A stretch of 64,000 nt of DNA. Source: CAIWHR01 sp963788185. Lineage in GTDB: Bacteria; Pseudomonadota; Gammaproteobacteria; Burkholderiales; Casimicrobiaceae. Position 1 is the first letter of the stretch, and each line of letters begins with the position of its first letter. Shown piece after piece: positions 44,809 through 53,536 of the stretch. The notes under the pieces are model-generated. The model was not told the DNA's origin, ran no database searches, and saw nothing but the letters and a program-made list of their open reading frames with translations. Position numbers and translations under genes: made by a program. The DNA lies in the NCBI GenBank assembly GCA_963788185.1, contig CAWBGE010000017.1:558001-622000 (forward strand). The letters run 5' to 3'.

Positions 44809-45294
44809 ATGCTCCTGCGACGCTTCGCCGAACGGGCCGTCGATTGGCTCGCGATCGTCACCTTCAGCGGGATGTTCCTGTGCGTGTTCGCGGGAGTCCT
44901 GTTCCGCTATTTCCTGAACAGCCCGCTGACCTGGAGCGACGAACTCGGGCGTTACCTTTTCGTCTGGTGCGCGATGCTGGGGTGGGTGATCGCGGCGCGG
45001 CGCCGCAGCCACCTCGCGATCCGATCGGTGCAGGACCGGACGCCGCCGCGCTTGCGTGCCGTGTTGAAACTCCTTGCCGCGCTGGCGGCGGTGGCATTCG
45101 CCACGATCCTCTGCTACTACGGAGTGGCGATCACGGCCCGCAATGTCGATGTCGAGACGCCGTCGCTGTTCTTCACCATCGGCGTGGTCTACGCGATCGT
45201 CCCGGTCGCCGCGCTGGCCGTCGGACTGCACGCGATCGGCGATGCGCTTTCTGCGATGGGTGACTTGGGCGCCCCGAGGAGCGCGGAACGATGA
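44809..45294 (+). CDS. dctQ: TRAP transporter small permease, DctQ family
   Basis: A 161-residue membrane protein with four predicted helices. The first carries FSGMFLCVFAGVLFRYFLNSPLTWSDELGRYLFVWCAMLGW, the hallmark of DctQ (FRY and W..E motifs). The third and fourth helices are in LKLLAALAAVAFATILCYYG and YAIVPVAALAVGLHAIGDAL. The start at ATG 44809 fits the family; the frame is open further upstream but without similarity. Its stop overlaps the dctM start (ATGA), so the two are translationally coupled. Confidence 0.88.
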   Translation: MLLRRFAERAVDWLAIVTFSGMFLCVFAGVLFRYFLNSPLTWSDELGRYLFVWCAMLGWVIAARRRSHLAIRSVQDRTPPRLRAVLKLLAALAAVAFATILCYYGVAITARNVDVETPSLFFTIGVVYAIVPVAALAVGLHAIGDALSAMGDLGAPRSAER

Positions 45295-46577
45295 TCACGC
45301 TGATGCTCGCGATTCTCGCCGCGTGGTTCGTCGCGCTGTTCGCCGGCCCCGCGATCTACGCGGCGATGGGCCTGGCCGGATTCGCCTTTCTGTTCCTCAC
45401 CGGCATCCCCGGGATCGTCATCCCGCAGAAGGTGGCGATGGCGGCGAACTCGTTTCCGCTCCTCGCGGCGCCGCTGTTCATCCTGATGGGCAACCTGATG
45501 AACTCCGCGGGCATCTCGTACCGGATCTTCGAATTCGCCAAGGCGCTGGTAGGCTGGATGCACGGCGGGCTCGCCCAGGCGAACATCCTCGGCTCGGTGA
45601 TCTTCGCGGGGATGAGCGGTTCCGCGGTCGCCGACGCGGCAGGGCTCGGCACCGTCGAGATCGAGGCGATGAAGAAGGAAGGTTACGACGGGGCGACGGC
45701 GGGCGCGGTGACCGCTGCGTCGGCGACCATCGGCCCGATCATCCCGCCGTCATTGCCGATGATTGTCTACGGCGTCGCTGCCGAGACGTCGATCGGTGCG
45801 CTCTTCCTCGCGGGCTTCGTGCCCGGATTCCTGATGGCCGGTGCGCTGATGCTGATGGTCCGGCACGTTGCCATCCGCCGCGGCTTTCCGAACCATCCGT
45901 TCGAGGGCAGCCACGCGCTCTGGGTCGCCTTCCGCCGCGCGTTCTGGGCACTGATGGCGCCGGTGGTGCTGTTCGGCGGCCTGCTCTCGGGAATCTTCAC
46001 GCCGACCGAGGCAGCCGCGGTCGCCGTCACCTACGCGCTGATCCTGGGACTGGTGGTCTATCGGGAGTTCCGGCTCGCCGACCTGCCGCGCCTGATCCTC
46101 GACACCGTGGAGACCACCGGCGTGGTGATGGCGCTGGTGATGACGGCGTCGCTGCTGGGCTACTGCATCTCGGTGTCGCGGCTGCCGCAGGAATTCGGCG
46201 CCGTGATCACCTCGCTCACCCGCAATCCGCTGGTCTACCTGCTGATCGTCAATATCCTGCTGCTGGTCGTCGGCTGCTTCATGGAAGCGCTGGCGGCGAT
46301 GCTGGTGCTGATCCCGATCCTGGTCCCGCCGGCGCTGGCGCTGGGCATCGACCCGGTGCAGTTCGGGCTGATCTTCGTGCTCAACCTGATGATCGGGACG
46401 ATCACGCCGCCGGTCGGCGTCGTGCTCTACGTCACGGCGAAGGTCGCGAACGTGTCGTTCGAGGCGATCGTCCGGGCGACGTTGCCGTACCTCGTGCCGC
46501 TGTTCGCGGTGCTGGCGTTGACCACGCTATGGCCGCCGCTGACGACCTGGCTGCCGAAGCTGCTGCTCGGGCATTGA
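45291..46577 (+). CDS. dctM: TRAP transporter large permease, DctM family
   Basis: A 428-residue ion-coupled permease with about twelve helices. Family motifs: FPLLAAPLFILMGNLMNSAGI near residue 55, GMSGSAVADAAGLGTVEIEAMKKEGYD, AASATIGPIIPPSLPMIVYGV, FTPTEAAAVAVTYALILGLVVYRE and LNLMIGTITPPVGVVLYVTAKVA. It forms the elevator part of the transporter with DctQ and takes solute from DctP, using a sodium gradient. It overlaps dctQ by 4 bp and ends the operon. Confidence 0.93.
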   Translation: MITLMLAILAAWFVALFAGPAIYAAMGLAGFAFLFLTGIPGIVIPQKVAMAANSFPLLAAPLFILMGNLMNSAGISYRIFEFAKALVGWMHGGLAQANILGSVIFAGMSGSAVADAAGLGTVEIEAMKKEGYDGATAGAVTAASATIGPIIPPSLPMIVYGVAAETSIGALFLAGFVPGFLMAGALMLMVRHVAIRRGFPNHPFEGSHALWVAFRRAFWALMAPVVLFGGLLSGIFTPTEAAAVAVTYALILGLVVYREFRLADLPRLILDTVETTGVVMALVMTASLLGYCISVSRLPQEFGAVITSLTRNPLVYLLIVNILLLVVGCFMEALAAMLVLIPILVPPALALGIDPVQFGLIFVLNLMIGTITPPVGVVLYVTAKVANVSFEAIVRATLPYLVPLFAVLALTTLWPPLTTWLPKLLLGH

Positions 46578-46611
46578 GTACGGGGGGGGCCACCTGCGCC
46601 GGGGCGCGTGT

Positions 46612-47457
46612 TCAGCGCGCCACATCCGGGCTGCCGCGCGGCGGTACCGGTGCGAGACCGTTCCGTATCGATTCGATGAATTCGATCGCCGATACCCGTA
46701 TCCGCTGCTCGGCGGCGATCCGCTGTTCGCGTCCCGGGCCGCCCAAGTCGCAGATCGCGCGGCACAGACCGTCCGGCGGCCACTCGAAATCGCAATGCGT
46801 GGCAATGTCGATCGGGACGGTCGTGACCTGCGGCATGCGGTCGAGCGCGTGACGGAAGTTGCGCCGCAGGTTGCAGGCGCCCGGCGTGGCCAGAAGCGCG
46901 ATGCCGGGGACGCGAACGCGGGCGGCCGCGTCGCGGCCCAGGTCGGCGAAATCCACCGGATCGAGCAGCACCATCCCGCGGGCCGCCAGGTCGTCGTTGG
47001 CGGCCAGCATCGCCGCCAGACCCCCTGCCGAATGACCGACGTAGACGACATGGGTGGCGCCCAGCGCCTCGCGCAGCGCGACCATGTCGCGCGCGTTCTC
47101 CGCGTGACGTCCGTCGAAGGCCGTCGGGCTGCAGAAGTCCATGGTCGTGATGACAAACCCGCGCTGCGCCAGTTCGATGGCCCAGCCGCGCATGCGGTCC
47201 TGATCGCGCATGAAGCCGGGAACGATCATCACCAGTGGGGTCATCGGGGCCCCGCGCGGACGATAGACGGCGTAGTGGTTGTCGCAGCCGCTCACCGACT
47301 CGAGACGCGCGCGCAGGACCTCGATGCCGGCATCGTCGGCGGAGGGCGGCTCGGACTCGCCGGCGACGGCCGCGGTCATGACCGTGACCACGACGGCGGC
47401 GCAGAAAAGGGCGGGGCGGACTCGCGTACGCCGGGGCGCTTTCGAGCGTTTGGTCAC
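46612..47457 (-). CDS. Exported alpha/beta hydrolase, chlorophyllase/dienelactone-hydrolase-like
   Basis: A 281-residue hydrolase with an N-terminal hydrophobic export signal (PALFCAAVVVTVMTAAVAGE). It shows LVMIVPGFMRDQDRMRGWAIELAQRGFVITTMDFCSP and the nucleophile elbow GHSAGGLAA near residue 142. The acid probably lies in LLDPVDF, and the histidine in ATHCDFEWPPDG. Paired cysteines are present (SGCDNHY, ACNLRR, GLCRAICDLGG). It starts at GTG 47457. Substrate is unknown; it converges on the TRAP operon, so it is a separate unit. Confidence 0.75.
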   Translation of the reverse strand: MTKRSKAPRRTRVRPALFCAAVVVTVMTAAVAGESEPPSADDAGIEVLRARLESVSGCDNHYAVYRPRGAPMTPLVMIVPGFMRDQDRMRGWAIELAQRGFVITTMDFCSPTAFDGRHAENARDMVALREALGATHVVYVGHSAGGLAAMLAANDDLAARGMVLLDPVDFADLGRDAAARVRVPGIALLATPGACNLRRNFRHALDRMPQVTTVPIDIATHCDFEWPPDGLCRAICDLGGPGREQRIAAEQRIRVSAIEFIESIRNGLAPVPPRGSPDVAR

Positions 47458-47659
47458 GATGCGTAGAGCCTACCCCAAATTCGAAGGCGTAGACGCGCGA
47501 GCCGTCACCTGGATCAAATGGGCGGCTGACGCACAATTTGCCGCTACGCGATGGCCTACACGTGATGTCGGTCAAAGACCGTGCTTGTTGCGCCGACGAC
47601 AGGCTTACGTGCGGTCCCGGGCATGTCTATACTTGCCCGGTTTCTCGGAGAATGCGGCG

Positions 47660-49216
47660 ATGACAGAAAAGAAGATCGGCGGGCATTTGGCAGTCCTGCG
47701 CGCGATGCGCGAACAGGCATTGCTGGGCGGCGGGGCCAAACGCATCGAGCAGCAGCATGCGCGAGGCAAACTGACGGCGCGCGAGCGGCTGGCGTTGTTG
47801 CTGGACGCGGGCTCGTTCCAGGAGTTCGGCGCGCTGGCAACGCACAACGTGGCGGAGTTCGGCCTCGAAAAGCAGCGCTTCCCGGGCGACGGCATCGTCG
47901 CCGGTTTCGGCAAGATCAACGGCCGGCGCGTGGCCGTATTCGCGCAGGATTTCACCGTGCTCGGCGGATCCTTTTCGGAGGTCCAGTCGAACAAGATCTG
48001 CCGCATCCAGGATCTCGCGCTGGAAGCCGGAATCCCCTGCATCGGCCTCAATGACTCCGGCGGCGCGCGCATACAGGAAGGCGTGCGCAGCCTGGCGGCC
48101 TACGGCGAGGTGTTCGTGCGCAACGTGATGGCCTCCGGCGTCATTCCGCAGATCTCGGTCATCCTGGGACCCTGCGCGGGTGGCGCGGTCTATTCGCCGG
48201 CGCTGACGGATTTCGTCATCATGTCCAGCGGCAGCTCGATGTTCCTCACCGGCCCGGATGTCATCAAGGCGGTGACGCGCGAAGATGTGTCCGCGCAGAC
48301 GCTGGGCGGCCCGGAAGTGCACACCCATCGCAGCGGGGTTGCGCACCTGGCCGTCGACGGCGAGGGACCGGCGCTGGAAATGGTCAAGCGGCTGATGGGC
48401 TACCTGCCGCAGAACAACAACGAGGACCCGCCGCAGGTGGCGCCCTACGATCCCACTGACCGCGCCGACGAAGCGCTGAATACGCTGATTCCCGAGGACG
48501 AGAACCAGCCCTACGACATGCGCGACGCGATCACCCGCGTCTTCGATCGCGACAGCTTCCTCGAGATGCACCCGGATTTCGCGCCGAATGCCGTCGTCGG
48601 CTTCGTGCGTCTGGACGGTTACTCGGTCGGCGTCGTCGGCAACCAGCCGGCCTACATGTCGGGCGCGCTCAACATCGACGCCAGCGACAAGATCTCGCGC
48701 TTCATCCGCATCTGCGACGCCTACAACGTTCCGGTGGTCACGTTCGTCGACTGCCCCGGCTTCCTTCCGGGCGTCGACCAGGAATATGGCGGCGTGATCC
48801 GCCATGGCGCGAAGATCATCTATGCCTATTGCGAGGCGACGGTACCGAAGATATCGATCGTGACCCGCAAGGCGATGGGTGGCGCGTACGTCGCGATGAG
48901 CTCGAAGCAGATGCGCACCGACCTGGCGTTCGCGTGGCCGACCGCGCAGATCGCGGTGATGGGCGCCGAAGCCGCTGCGAAGGTCCTCTACCGCGAGCAG
49001 GTCAAGAACGCAGCCGATCCGGCGGAGAAGGAGCGTGAGCTGATCGGACACTATCGCGAGAGATTCTTCAATCCGTATCGTGCCGCCGACGTGGGGCAGA
49101 TCGACGAAGTGATCGAGCCCAGCGAGACGCGTCCGCGCCTGGTCCGCGCGCTGGAAGTGTTGCGGACCAAGGTGCAGCAGAATCCCGCCAAGAAACACGG
49201 GCTCGTTCCGACCTGA
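47660..49216 (+). CDS. mmdA: Acyl-CoA carboxyltransferase subunit, probably methylmalonyl-CoA decarboxylase alpha
   Basis: A 518-residue biotin-dependent carboxyltransferase of the PccB/MmdA family. Both crotonase-like halves are present, with GARIQEGVRSLAAYGEVF and ILGPCAGGAVYSPALTDF in the first, and ITRKAMGGAYVAMSSKQMRTDLAFAWPTAQIAVMGAEAA in the second (acyl-CoA and biotin sites). By sequence alone it could be propionyl-CoA carboxylase beta. But the next three genes encode OadG-like, biotin-carrier and OadB-like subunits, and no biotin carboxylase gene is present. That makes a sodium-pumping decarboxylase far more likely. The ATG at 47660 is five bases after a weak site. Confidence 0.9.
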   Translation: MTEKKIGGHLAVLRAMREQALLGGGAKRIEQQHARGKLTARERLALLLDAGSFQEFGALATHNVAEFGLEKQRFPGDGIVAGFGKINGRRVAVFAQDFTVLGGSFSEVQSNKICRIQDLALEAGIPCIGLNDSGGARIQEGVRSLAAYGEVFVRNVMASGVIPQISVILGPCAGGAVYSPALTDFVIMSSGSSMFLTGPDVIKAVTREDVSAQTLGGPEVHTHRSGVAHLAVDGEGPALEMVKRLMGYLPQNNNEDPPQVAPYDPTDRADEALNTLIPEDENQPYDMRDAITRVFDRDSFLEMHPDFAPNAVVGFVRLDGYSVGVVGNQPAYMSGALNIDASDKISRFIRICDAYNVPVVTFVDCPGFLPGVDQEYGGVIRHGAKIIYAYCEATVPKISIVTRKAMGGAYVAMSSKQMRTDLAFAWPTAQIAVMGAEAAAKVLYREQVKNAADPAEKERELIGHYRERFFNPYRAADVGQIDEVIEPSETRPRLVRALEVLRTKVQQNPAKKHGLVPT

Positions 49217-49301
49217 TCGCCTGCCTGCCGCCGTTGCCCCGCCGGCGAATGCCGGCACGCGCAAGGGTGCCGCCTGCTTTTCGCAAGGAAGAAGAAGACA
49301 C

Positions 49302-49706
49302 ATGGACAATCTAGGCTGGGGTCTGCAGATGACGGTGCTCGGCATGGGCATCGTTTTCGGCCTGCTCGCGCTGCTCTGGGGGTTGCTCACCATCGTGCTC
49401 CGGCTCGATCAGTCGCCGCAGGTGGCCGCGCCCGCCGACGTGGTGGCCGACGATGTTCCGGAGGTGGCGCCGGCGGCGGACGCCCCGGGTGCAACCGCGG
49501 CAATGGCGATGCCCAGGGTGCAGGGGATGGACGCCGACCTCGTGGCGGCCATCATGGTGGCCGTGCTGACGCACGAGGGGGTGCGCCGCCACGAGGCCGC
49601 GCCGGTGATGCGCAGCTATTGGCCGGGGAGTCTCCTGTACGCGTCGCGCTGGGTCGCGACGGGACGTTCGCGGCAGAACCACGTCTGGCAGCGGCGCAGC
49701 AAATGA
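49302..49706 (+). CDS. OadG-like small membrane subunit of the decarboxylase
   Basis: A 134-residue protein with one N-terminal membrane helix (LQMTVLGMGIVFGLLALLWGLLTIVL), the mark of oxaloacetate/methylmalonyl-CoA decarboxylase gamma/delta chains. A proline/alanine-rich linker and a conserved-looking region (DADLVAAIMVAVLTHEGVRRHEAAPVMRSYWPGSLLYASRWVATGRSRQ) follow. It anchors the carboxyltransferase to the membrane subunit. It begins 85 bp after mmdA with GGAAGAAGAAG upstream. Confidence 0.83.
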   Translation: MDNLGWGLQMTVLGMGIVFGLLALLWGLLTIVLRLDQSPQVAAPADVVADDVPEVAPAADAPGATAAMAMPRVQGMDADLVAAIMVAVLTHEGVRRHEAAPVMRSYWPGSLLYASRWVATGRSRQNHVWQRRSK

Positions 49707-49802
49707 GATCACGCGGGCGGGTCTGGTACCCGGTCGCCGGTGGAGTACCCATTACTCTGGAACACGGCACGCCGTTCGGCGGAGTCGGGCAAAGGCGAGA
49801 CC

Positions 49803-50318
49803 ATGCGACGCTACACATTGCAGATTGGTGAACGGGAGTTCGTGATCGAGGTGCAGGAGACCGCTGCCGACCAGTTCGACGTGGTGGTCGGCGGCGAATC
49901 GTACGCGGTGACGCTCGCCGGCGACGAGGACATCACGCGTGCGTCGATCACCCCCGCCATCTCCTCGGCGCCCACCGCGGGCGCGGCGCCGGCCGCGCCG
50001 GTCGCGGCATCGCCGGCTTCGCCGCGCGCCGCGGTACCGCCGCCGGCCGCGACGCCGGCCGCACCCGCGCCGCCGAGACGCGCGGGCGGCGCCGCTGTTG
50101 CCGGCACGCTGAATTCACCGATGCCGGGCGTGATCCTGGAGGTCAACGTAAAGGTCGGCGACGTCGTCGAGCGCGGCCACATCGTCGCGGTGCTCGAAGC
50201 GATGAAGATGAACAACGCCATCAAGGCGCCACGTGCCGGAACGATCGCCGAGGTGTTCGTCAGCCCCGGACAGGCCGTCGGCCACGGCGAGCCGCTGATT
50301 CGCTTCCAGGAGGGTTGA
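49803..50318 (+). CDS. mmdC: Biotin carrier subunit of the decarboxylase
   Basis: A 171-residue biotinyl protein. A short N-terminal beta region (TLQIGEREFVIEVQE) is joined by a long alanine/proline-rich hinge (about residues 50-95) to a biotinyl domain. The biotinylated lysine is K135 in the motif EAMKMNN; SPMPGVILEVNVKVGDVVERGH precedes it and GEPLIRF closes the domain. Flexible hinges of this kind let biotin shuttle between the carboxyltransferase and the membrane decarboxylase. It ends 4 bp before the beta-subunit gene. Confidence 0.92.
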   Translation: MRRYTLQIGEREFVIEVQETAADQFDVVVGGESYAVTLAGDEDITRASITPAISSAPTAGAAPAAPVAASPASPRAAVPPPAATPAAPAPPRRAGGAAVAGTLNSPMPGVILEVNVKVGDVVERGHIVAVLEAMKMNNAIKAPRAGTIAEVFVSPGQAVGHGEPLIRFQEG

Positions 50319-50322
50319 GGCG

Positions 50323-51447
50323 ATGATCAGCGGGGACACGCTCAGCCTGCTGGCGCAGGGGATCGCCAACGTATCGGTGGCGTCGGTGGTGATGATCCTG
50401 GTCGCCTTCGTGCTCATGTACCTGGGTATCGTCAAGGACTACGAACCGCTGCTGCTGGTGCCGATCGGCGCGGGTTGCATGCTCGCCAACCTGCCGCTTT
50501 CGCCGCTGATCGCCGACGAGGGCATGCTGAAGATCCTGTATCACGCCGGGATCGGCAACGAACTTTTTCCGCTGCTGATCTTCATCGGCATCGGCGCGCT
50601 GACCGATTTCGGACCTCTGCTCGAAAATCCCAAGATGGTGCTGCTGGGGGCCGCGGGTCAGTTCGGCATCTTCCTCACGCTGATCCTTGCGCTGGTTTTC
50701 GGGTTCAGCCGCCCGGAAGCGGCGTCGATCGGGATCATCGGCGCCATCGACGGCCCTACATCGATCTACGTCAGCGGCATCCTGGCACCGCATCTGCTCG
50801 GACCGATCACCGTCGCCGCGTACAGCTACATGTCGCTGGTGCCGATCATCATGCCGCCGATCATGTACCTGCTGACGACGAAGAAGGAGCGTGCCATCCG
50901 CATGGAGTACAGCAAGCGGACGATCAGCCGGCGCACGCGCATCCTGTTCCCCATCGTCGTCACCGTCGTCGTCGGCACGCTGGTGCCCTTCGCCACGCCG
51001 CTGATCGGCATGCTGATGCTGGGCAACCTGATGAAGGAGTCCGGTGCGGTCGAACGCCTGACCAAGGCCTCGTCGCAGGAAATCGCCAACATGGTGACGC
51101 TGTTCCTGGGGCTTGCCATCGGATCGACGATGGTCGGCGCCGAGTTCCTGAAGCTGTCGACGCTGGCGATCCTCGTGCTGGGCATCCTCGCGTTCGCGGT
51201 CGATACCGCGGCGGGGATCATGTTCGCGAAGCTGCTGAACCTGATTTCGGGCGGCAAGTTCAATCCGCTGATCGGTGCTGCGGGGATCAGCGCGTTCCCG
51301 ATGGCCGCGCGCGTGGTCCAGCGTGTCGCGCAGGAGGAGGATTTCGAGAACTTCCTGCTGATGCACGCGATGGGCGCGAATGCGGCCGGGCAGGTGGCGA
51401 GCGTCGTCGCCGGCGGCGTGCTGCTTGCGCTGATGGGCGCGAAGTAG
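50323..51447 (+). CDS. mmdB: Sodium-translocating decarboxylase beta subunit
   Basis: A 374-residue integral membrane protein of the OadB/MmdB/GcdB family, with about nine helices. It releases CO2 from carboxybiotin and moves sodium outwards. Signature pieces: PLLLVPIGAGCMLANLP, FPLLIFIGIGALTDFGPLLENPK (with the sodium-site aspartate), IGIIGAIDGPTSIYVSG, ATPLIGMLMLGNLMKESG, GSTMVGAEFL and NPLIGAAGISAFPMAARV. It is coupled to the biotin subunit gene. The 163 bp after it hold TAAAAT and other promoter-like sequence before the Bug gene. Confidence 0.94.
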   Translation: MISGDTLSLLAQGIANVSVASVVMILVAFVLMYLGIVKDYEPLLLVPIGAGCMLANLPLSPLIADEGMLKILYHAGIGNELFPLLIFIGIGALTDFGPLLENPKMVLLGAAGQFGIFLTLILALVFGFSRPEAASIGIIGAIDGPTSIYVSGILAPHLLGPITVAAYSYMSLVPIIMPPIMYLLTTKKERAIRMEYSKRTISRRTRILFPIVVTVVVGTLVPFATPLIGMLMLGNLMKESGAVERLTKASSQEIANMVTLFLGLAIGSTMVGAEFLKLSTLAILVLGILAFAVDTAAGIMFAKLLNLISGGKFNPLIGAAGISAFPMAARVVQRVAQEEDFENFLLMHAMGANAAGQVASVVAGGVLLALMGAK

Positions 51448-51609
51448 GATCCGGCAGCACGCGGATTCGCTGTAAAATGCGCGCTTCGTGCGAGCGATGC
51501 GCGTCGCCAATCCTGCGGCATGTCTGCTCGCGCCCCTTCGCTGCGGGGGGTGGGCATTGCCCAATCCCGCGACGTTGAAACCCAATTTTTTCGACTCCGG
51601 ACTCGACAG

Positions 51610-52599
51610 ATGAGGCAAGGCCCCAGGTTCGCGCTGTTTGGTCTCGTGCTCATGCTGCTGCTGGGCGCGCTCGCGCTGTGGCCACACGAGGTGGCAGCGC
51701 AGTTTCCCGACCGTCCGATTCGTCTGGTCGTCCCGTTTCCGGCGGGCGGCGGCGCCGACGCGCTGGCGCGAACGATCATGCCGCACGTCGCCCACGAGCT
51801 CGGCACGCCGATCATCATCGACAACCGCCCCGGTGCCGGGGGGAACGTGGGCGCCGAGTTCGTGGCGCGGGCAGCGCCCGACGGCTACACGCTCCTGTAT
51901 GGCACCAATGGGACGCATGCGATCAACCAGAGCCTCTACGGCAACCTGCGCTTCGATCCGGTGCGCGATTTCCTTCCCGTTTCACGGATGACGCTTATCG
52001 CCGCGATGCTGGTCGTCAACCCGGAGTTTCCGGCGCGCTCGGTGGCCGAATTGATCCGCGAGGCCAAGGCGCACCCGGGCAAGTACAACTTCGCCTCCGC
52101 CGGCAACGGCACCACGTCGCACCTGGCCGGCGAACTCTTCGCGACGATGGCCGGAATCGACATCGTTCACGTACCGTATCGCGGGGGCGCCGCGGCCGTC
52201 ACCGATGTCGCTGGCGGGCAGGTGCCGATGATGATCGACGTGATGCCGAATGTCCTGCCATTCGCGAAGACCGGCAGGCTGCGTGGACTCGCGGTGTCGA
52301 CCGCACGCCGGTCCCCGGCCGCGCCCGGGTACCCGACGATCGCCGAATCGGGCGTGATCGGGTTCGACGTCAGTGCCTGGGACGGTGTGCTGGCGCCGGC
52401 TGGCACGCCCGGCGCCACGGTCGAGCGCCTGAATGCGGCGATACGCGCGGCGCTGGACAATCCGAACCTGCGCGACGCGCTGATCGCCCGCGGTGCGCAG
52501 CCGGTCGCCGGGTCGCCGGCGGATTTCGCGCGCCACATCGCCAGCGAAACCGGGAAGTGGGCCAAGGTCGTGCGCAAGTCCGGCGCCAAGGTCGACTGA
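51610..52599 (+). CDS. Bug-family (tripartite tricarboxylate transporter) solute receptor
   Basis: A 329-residue periplasmic receptor of the Bug/TctC family, abundant in Burkholderiales. The signal peptide ends near HEVAAQFPDRP. The core is typical: IRLVVPFPAGGGADALAR, IIIDNRPGAGGNVGAEFVARAAPDGYTLLYGTNGTHAIN, HPGKYNFASAGNGTTSHLAGELF, IVHVPYRGGAAAVTDV and PVAGSPADFARHIASETGKWAKVV. No TctA/TctB permease is present here. Such orphan receptors are common; the ligand, probably a carboxylate, may belong to the pathway of the neighbouring genes. The ATG at 51610 begins the signal peptide; earlier in-frame codons are possible. Confidence 0.88.
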   Translation: MRQGPRFALFGLVLMLLLGALALWPHEVAAQFPDRPIRLVVPFPAGGGADALARTIMPHVAHELGTPIIIDNRPGAGGNVGAEFVARAAPDGYTLLYGTNGTHAINQSLYGNLRFDPVRDFLPVSRMTLIAAMLVVNPEFPARSVAELIREAKAHPGKYNFASAGNGTTSHLAGELFATMAGIDIVHVPYRGGAAAVTDVAGGQVPMMIDVMPNVLPFAKTGRLRGLAVSTARRSPAAPGYPTIAESGVIGFDVSAWDGVLAPAGTPGATVERLNAAIRAALDNPNLRDALIARGAQPVAGSPADFARHIASETGKWAKVVRKSGAKVD

Positions 52600-52635
52600 C
52601 ACGCGGCGGGCGTGGCGAGAGTACGGGAGACAACG

Positions 52636-53481
52636 ATGAAGGCAGTTGACAGCGCAGCGGCCTTGCCCGAGTGGACGATCGTTCCCGGCTACCGGGACAT
52701 CATCTACGCGAAGGCGGCCGAAGGCATCGCCAAGATCACCATCAACCGCCCCGAGGTCCGCAACGCGTTCCGTCCGGAGACCGTGCAGGAGATGCAGCGC
52801 GCCTTTGCCGACGCGCGCGACGATGCCGACATCGGCGTCGTCGTGCTGACCGGGCAGGGCAGGGAGGCGTTTTGTTCCGGCGGCGATCAGCGCGTCCGCG
52901 GCGAGGGCGGCTACGTCGGCGGCGATGGCGTCCCGCGGCTCAATGTCCTCGACCTGCAGCGCCAGATACGCACGCTGCCGAAGCCCGTCGTCGCGATGGT
53001 CGCGGGCTACGCGATCGGCGGTGGACACGTGTTGCATCTGATGTGCGACCTGACGATCGCCGCCGACAACGCCCGCTTCGGCCAGACGGGACCGCGCGTC
53101 GGCAGCTTCGACGGCGGCTACGGCGCCGCGTACATGGCGCGCATCGTCGGCCAGAAAAAGGCGCGCGAAATCTGGTTCCTCTGCCGGCAGTACGACGCGC
53201 AGCAGGCGCTTGCGATGGGACTCGTCAACCGCGTCGTTCCCTACGACGAACTCGAAGCCGAAACGGTCCAGTGGTGCCGCGAGATGCTGGCGAACAGTCC
53301 GATCGCGCTGCGCTGCCTCAAGGCGGCGCTCAACGCCGATTGCGATGGCCAGGCCGGGCTGCAGGAACTCGCCGGCAATGCGACGCTGCTCTATTACCTG
53401 TCCGAGGAGGGGCAAGAGGGCAGGAACGCGTACCTCGAGAAGCGCAAACCCGATTTCGGCAGGTTCAAGCGCTTCCCCTGA
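52636..53481 (+). CDS. menB: 1,4-dihydroxy-2-naphthoyl-CoA synthase
   Basis: A 281-residue crotonase-fold enzyme that closes the naphthoquinone ring in menaquinone synthesis. The match to MenB is close and specific: FCSGGDQRVRG (82-88), LNVLDLQRQIRTLPKPVVAMVAGYAIGGGHVLH, MCDLTIAADNARFGQTGPRVGSFDGGYGAAYMARIVGQKKAREIWFLCRQYDA, and NSPIALRCLKAALNADCDGQAGLQELAGNA. The Q150 in FGQTGP is the residue associated with bicarbonate use in the MenB type found in E. coli. It starts 36 bp after the Bug gene and precedes menE. Confidence 0.9.
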   Translation: MKAVDSAAALPEWTIVPGYRDIIYAKAAEGIAKITINRPEVRNAFRPETVQEMQRAFADARDDADIGVVVLTGQGREAFCSGGDQRVRGEGGYVGGDGVPRLNVLDLQRQIRTLPKPVVAMVAGYAIGGGHVLHLMCDLTIAADNARFGQTGPRVGSFDGGYGAAYMARIVGQKKAREIWFLCRQYDAQQALAMGLVNRVVPYDELEAETVQWCREMLANSPIALRCLKAALNADCDGQAGLQELAGNATLLYYLSEEGQEGRNAYLEKRKPDFGRFKRFP

Positions 53482-53536
53482 TCGTGGGCAACGTCCCGCC
53501 CCGGAAACCCAGGGCGCGCGTCCGACGCATGAGCAG

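Noticed and set aside
47660..49216. Carboxyltransferase gene as propionyl-CoA carboxylase beta subunit
   Set aside because: No biotin carboxylase partner is present, while OadG-, biotin-carrier- and OadB-like genes follow directly.
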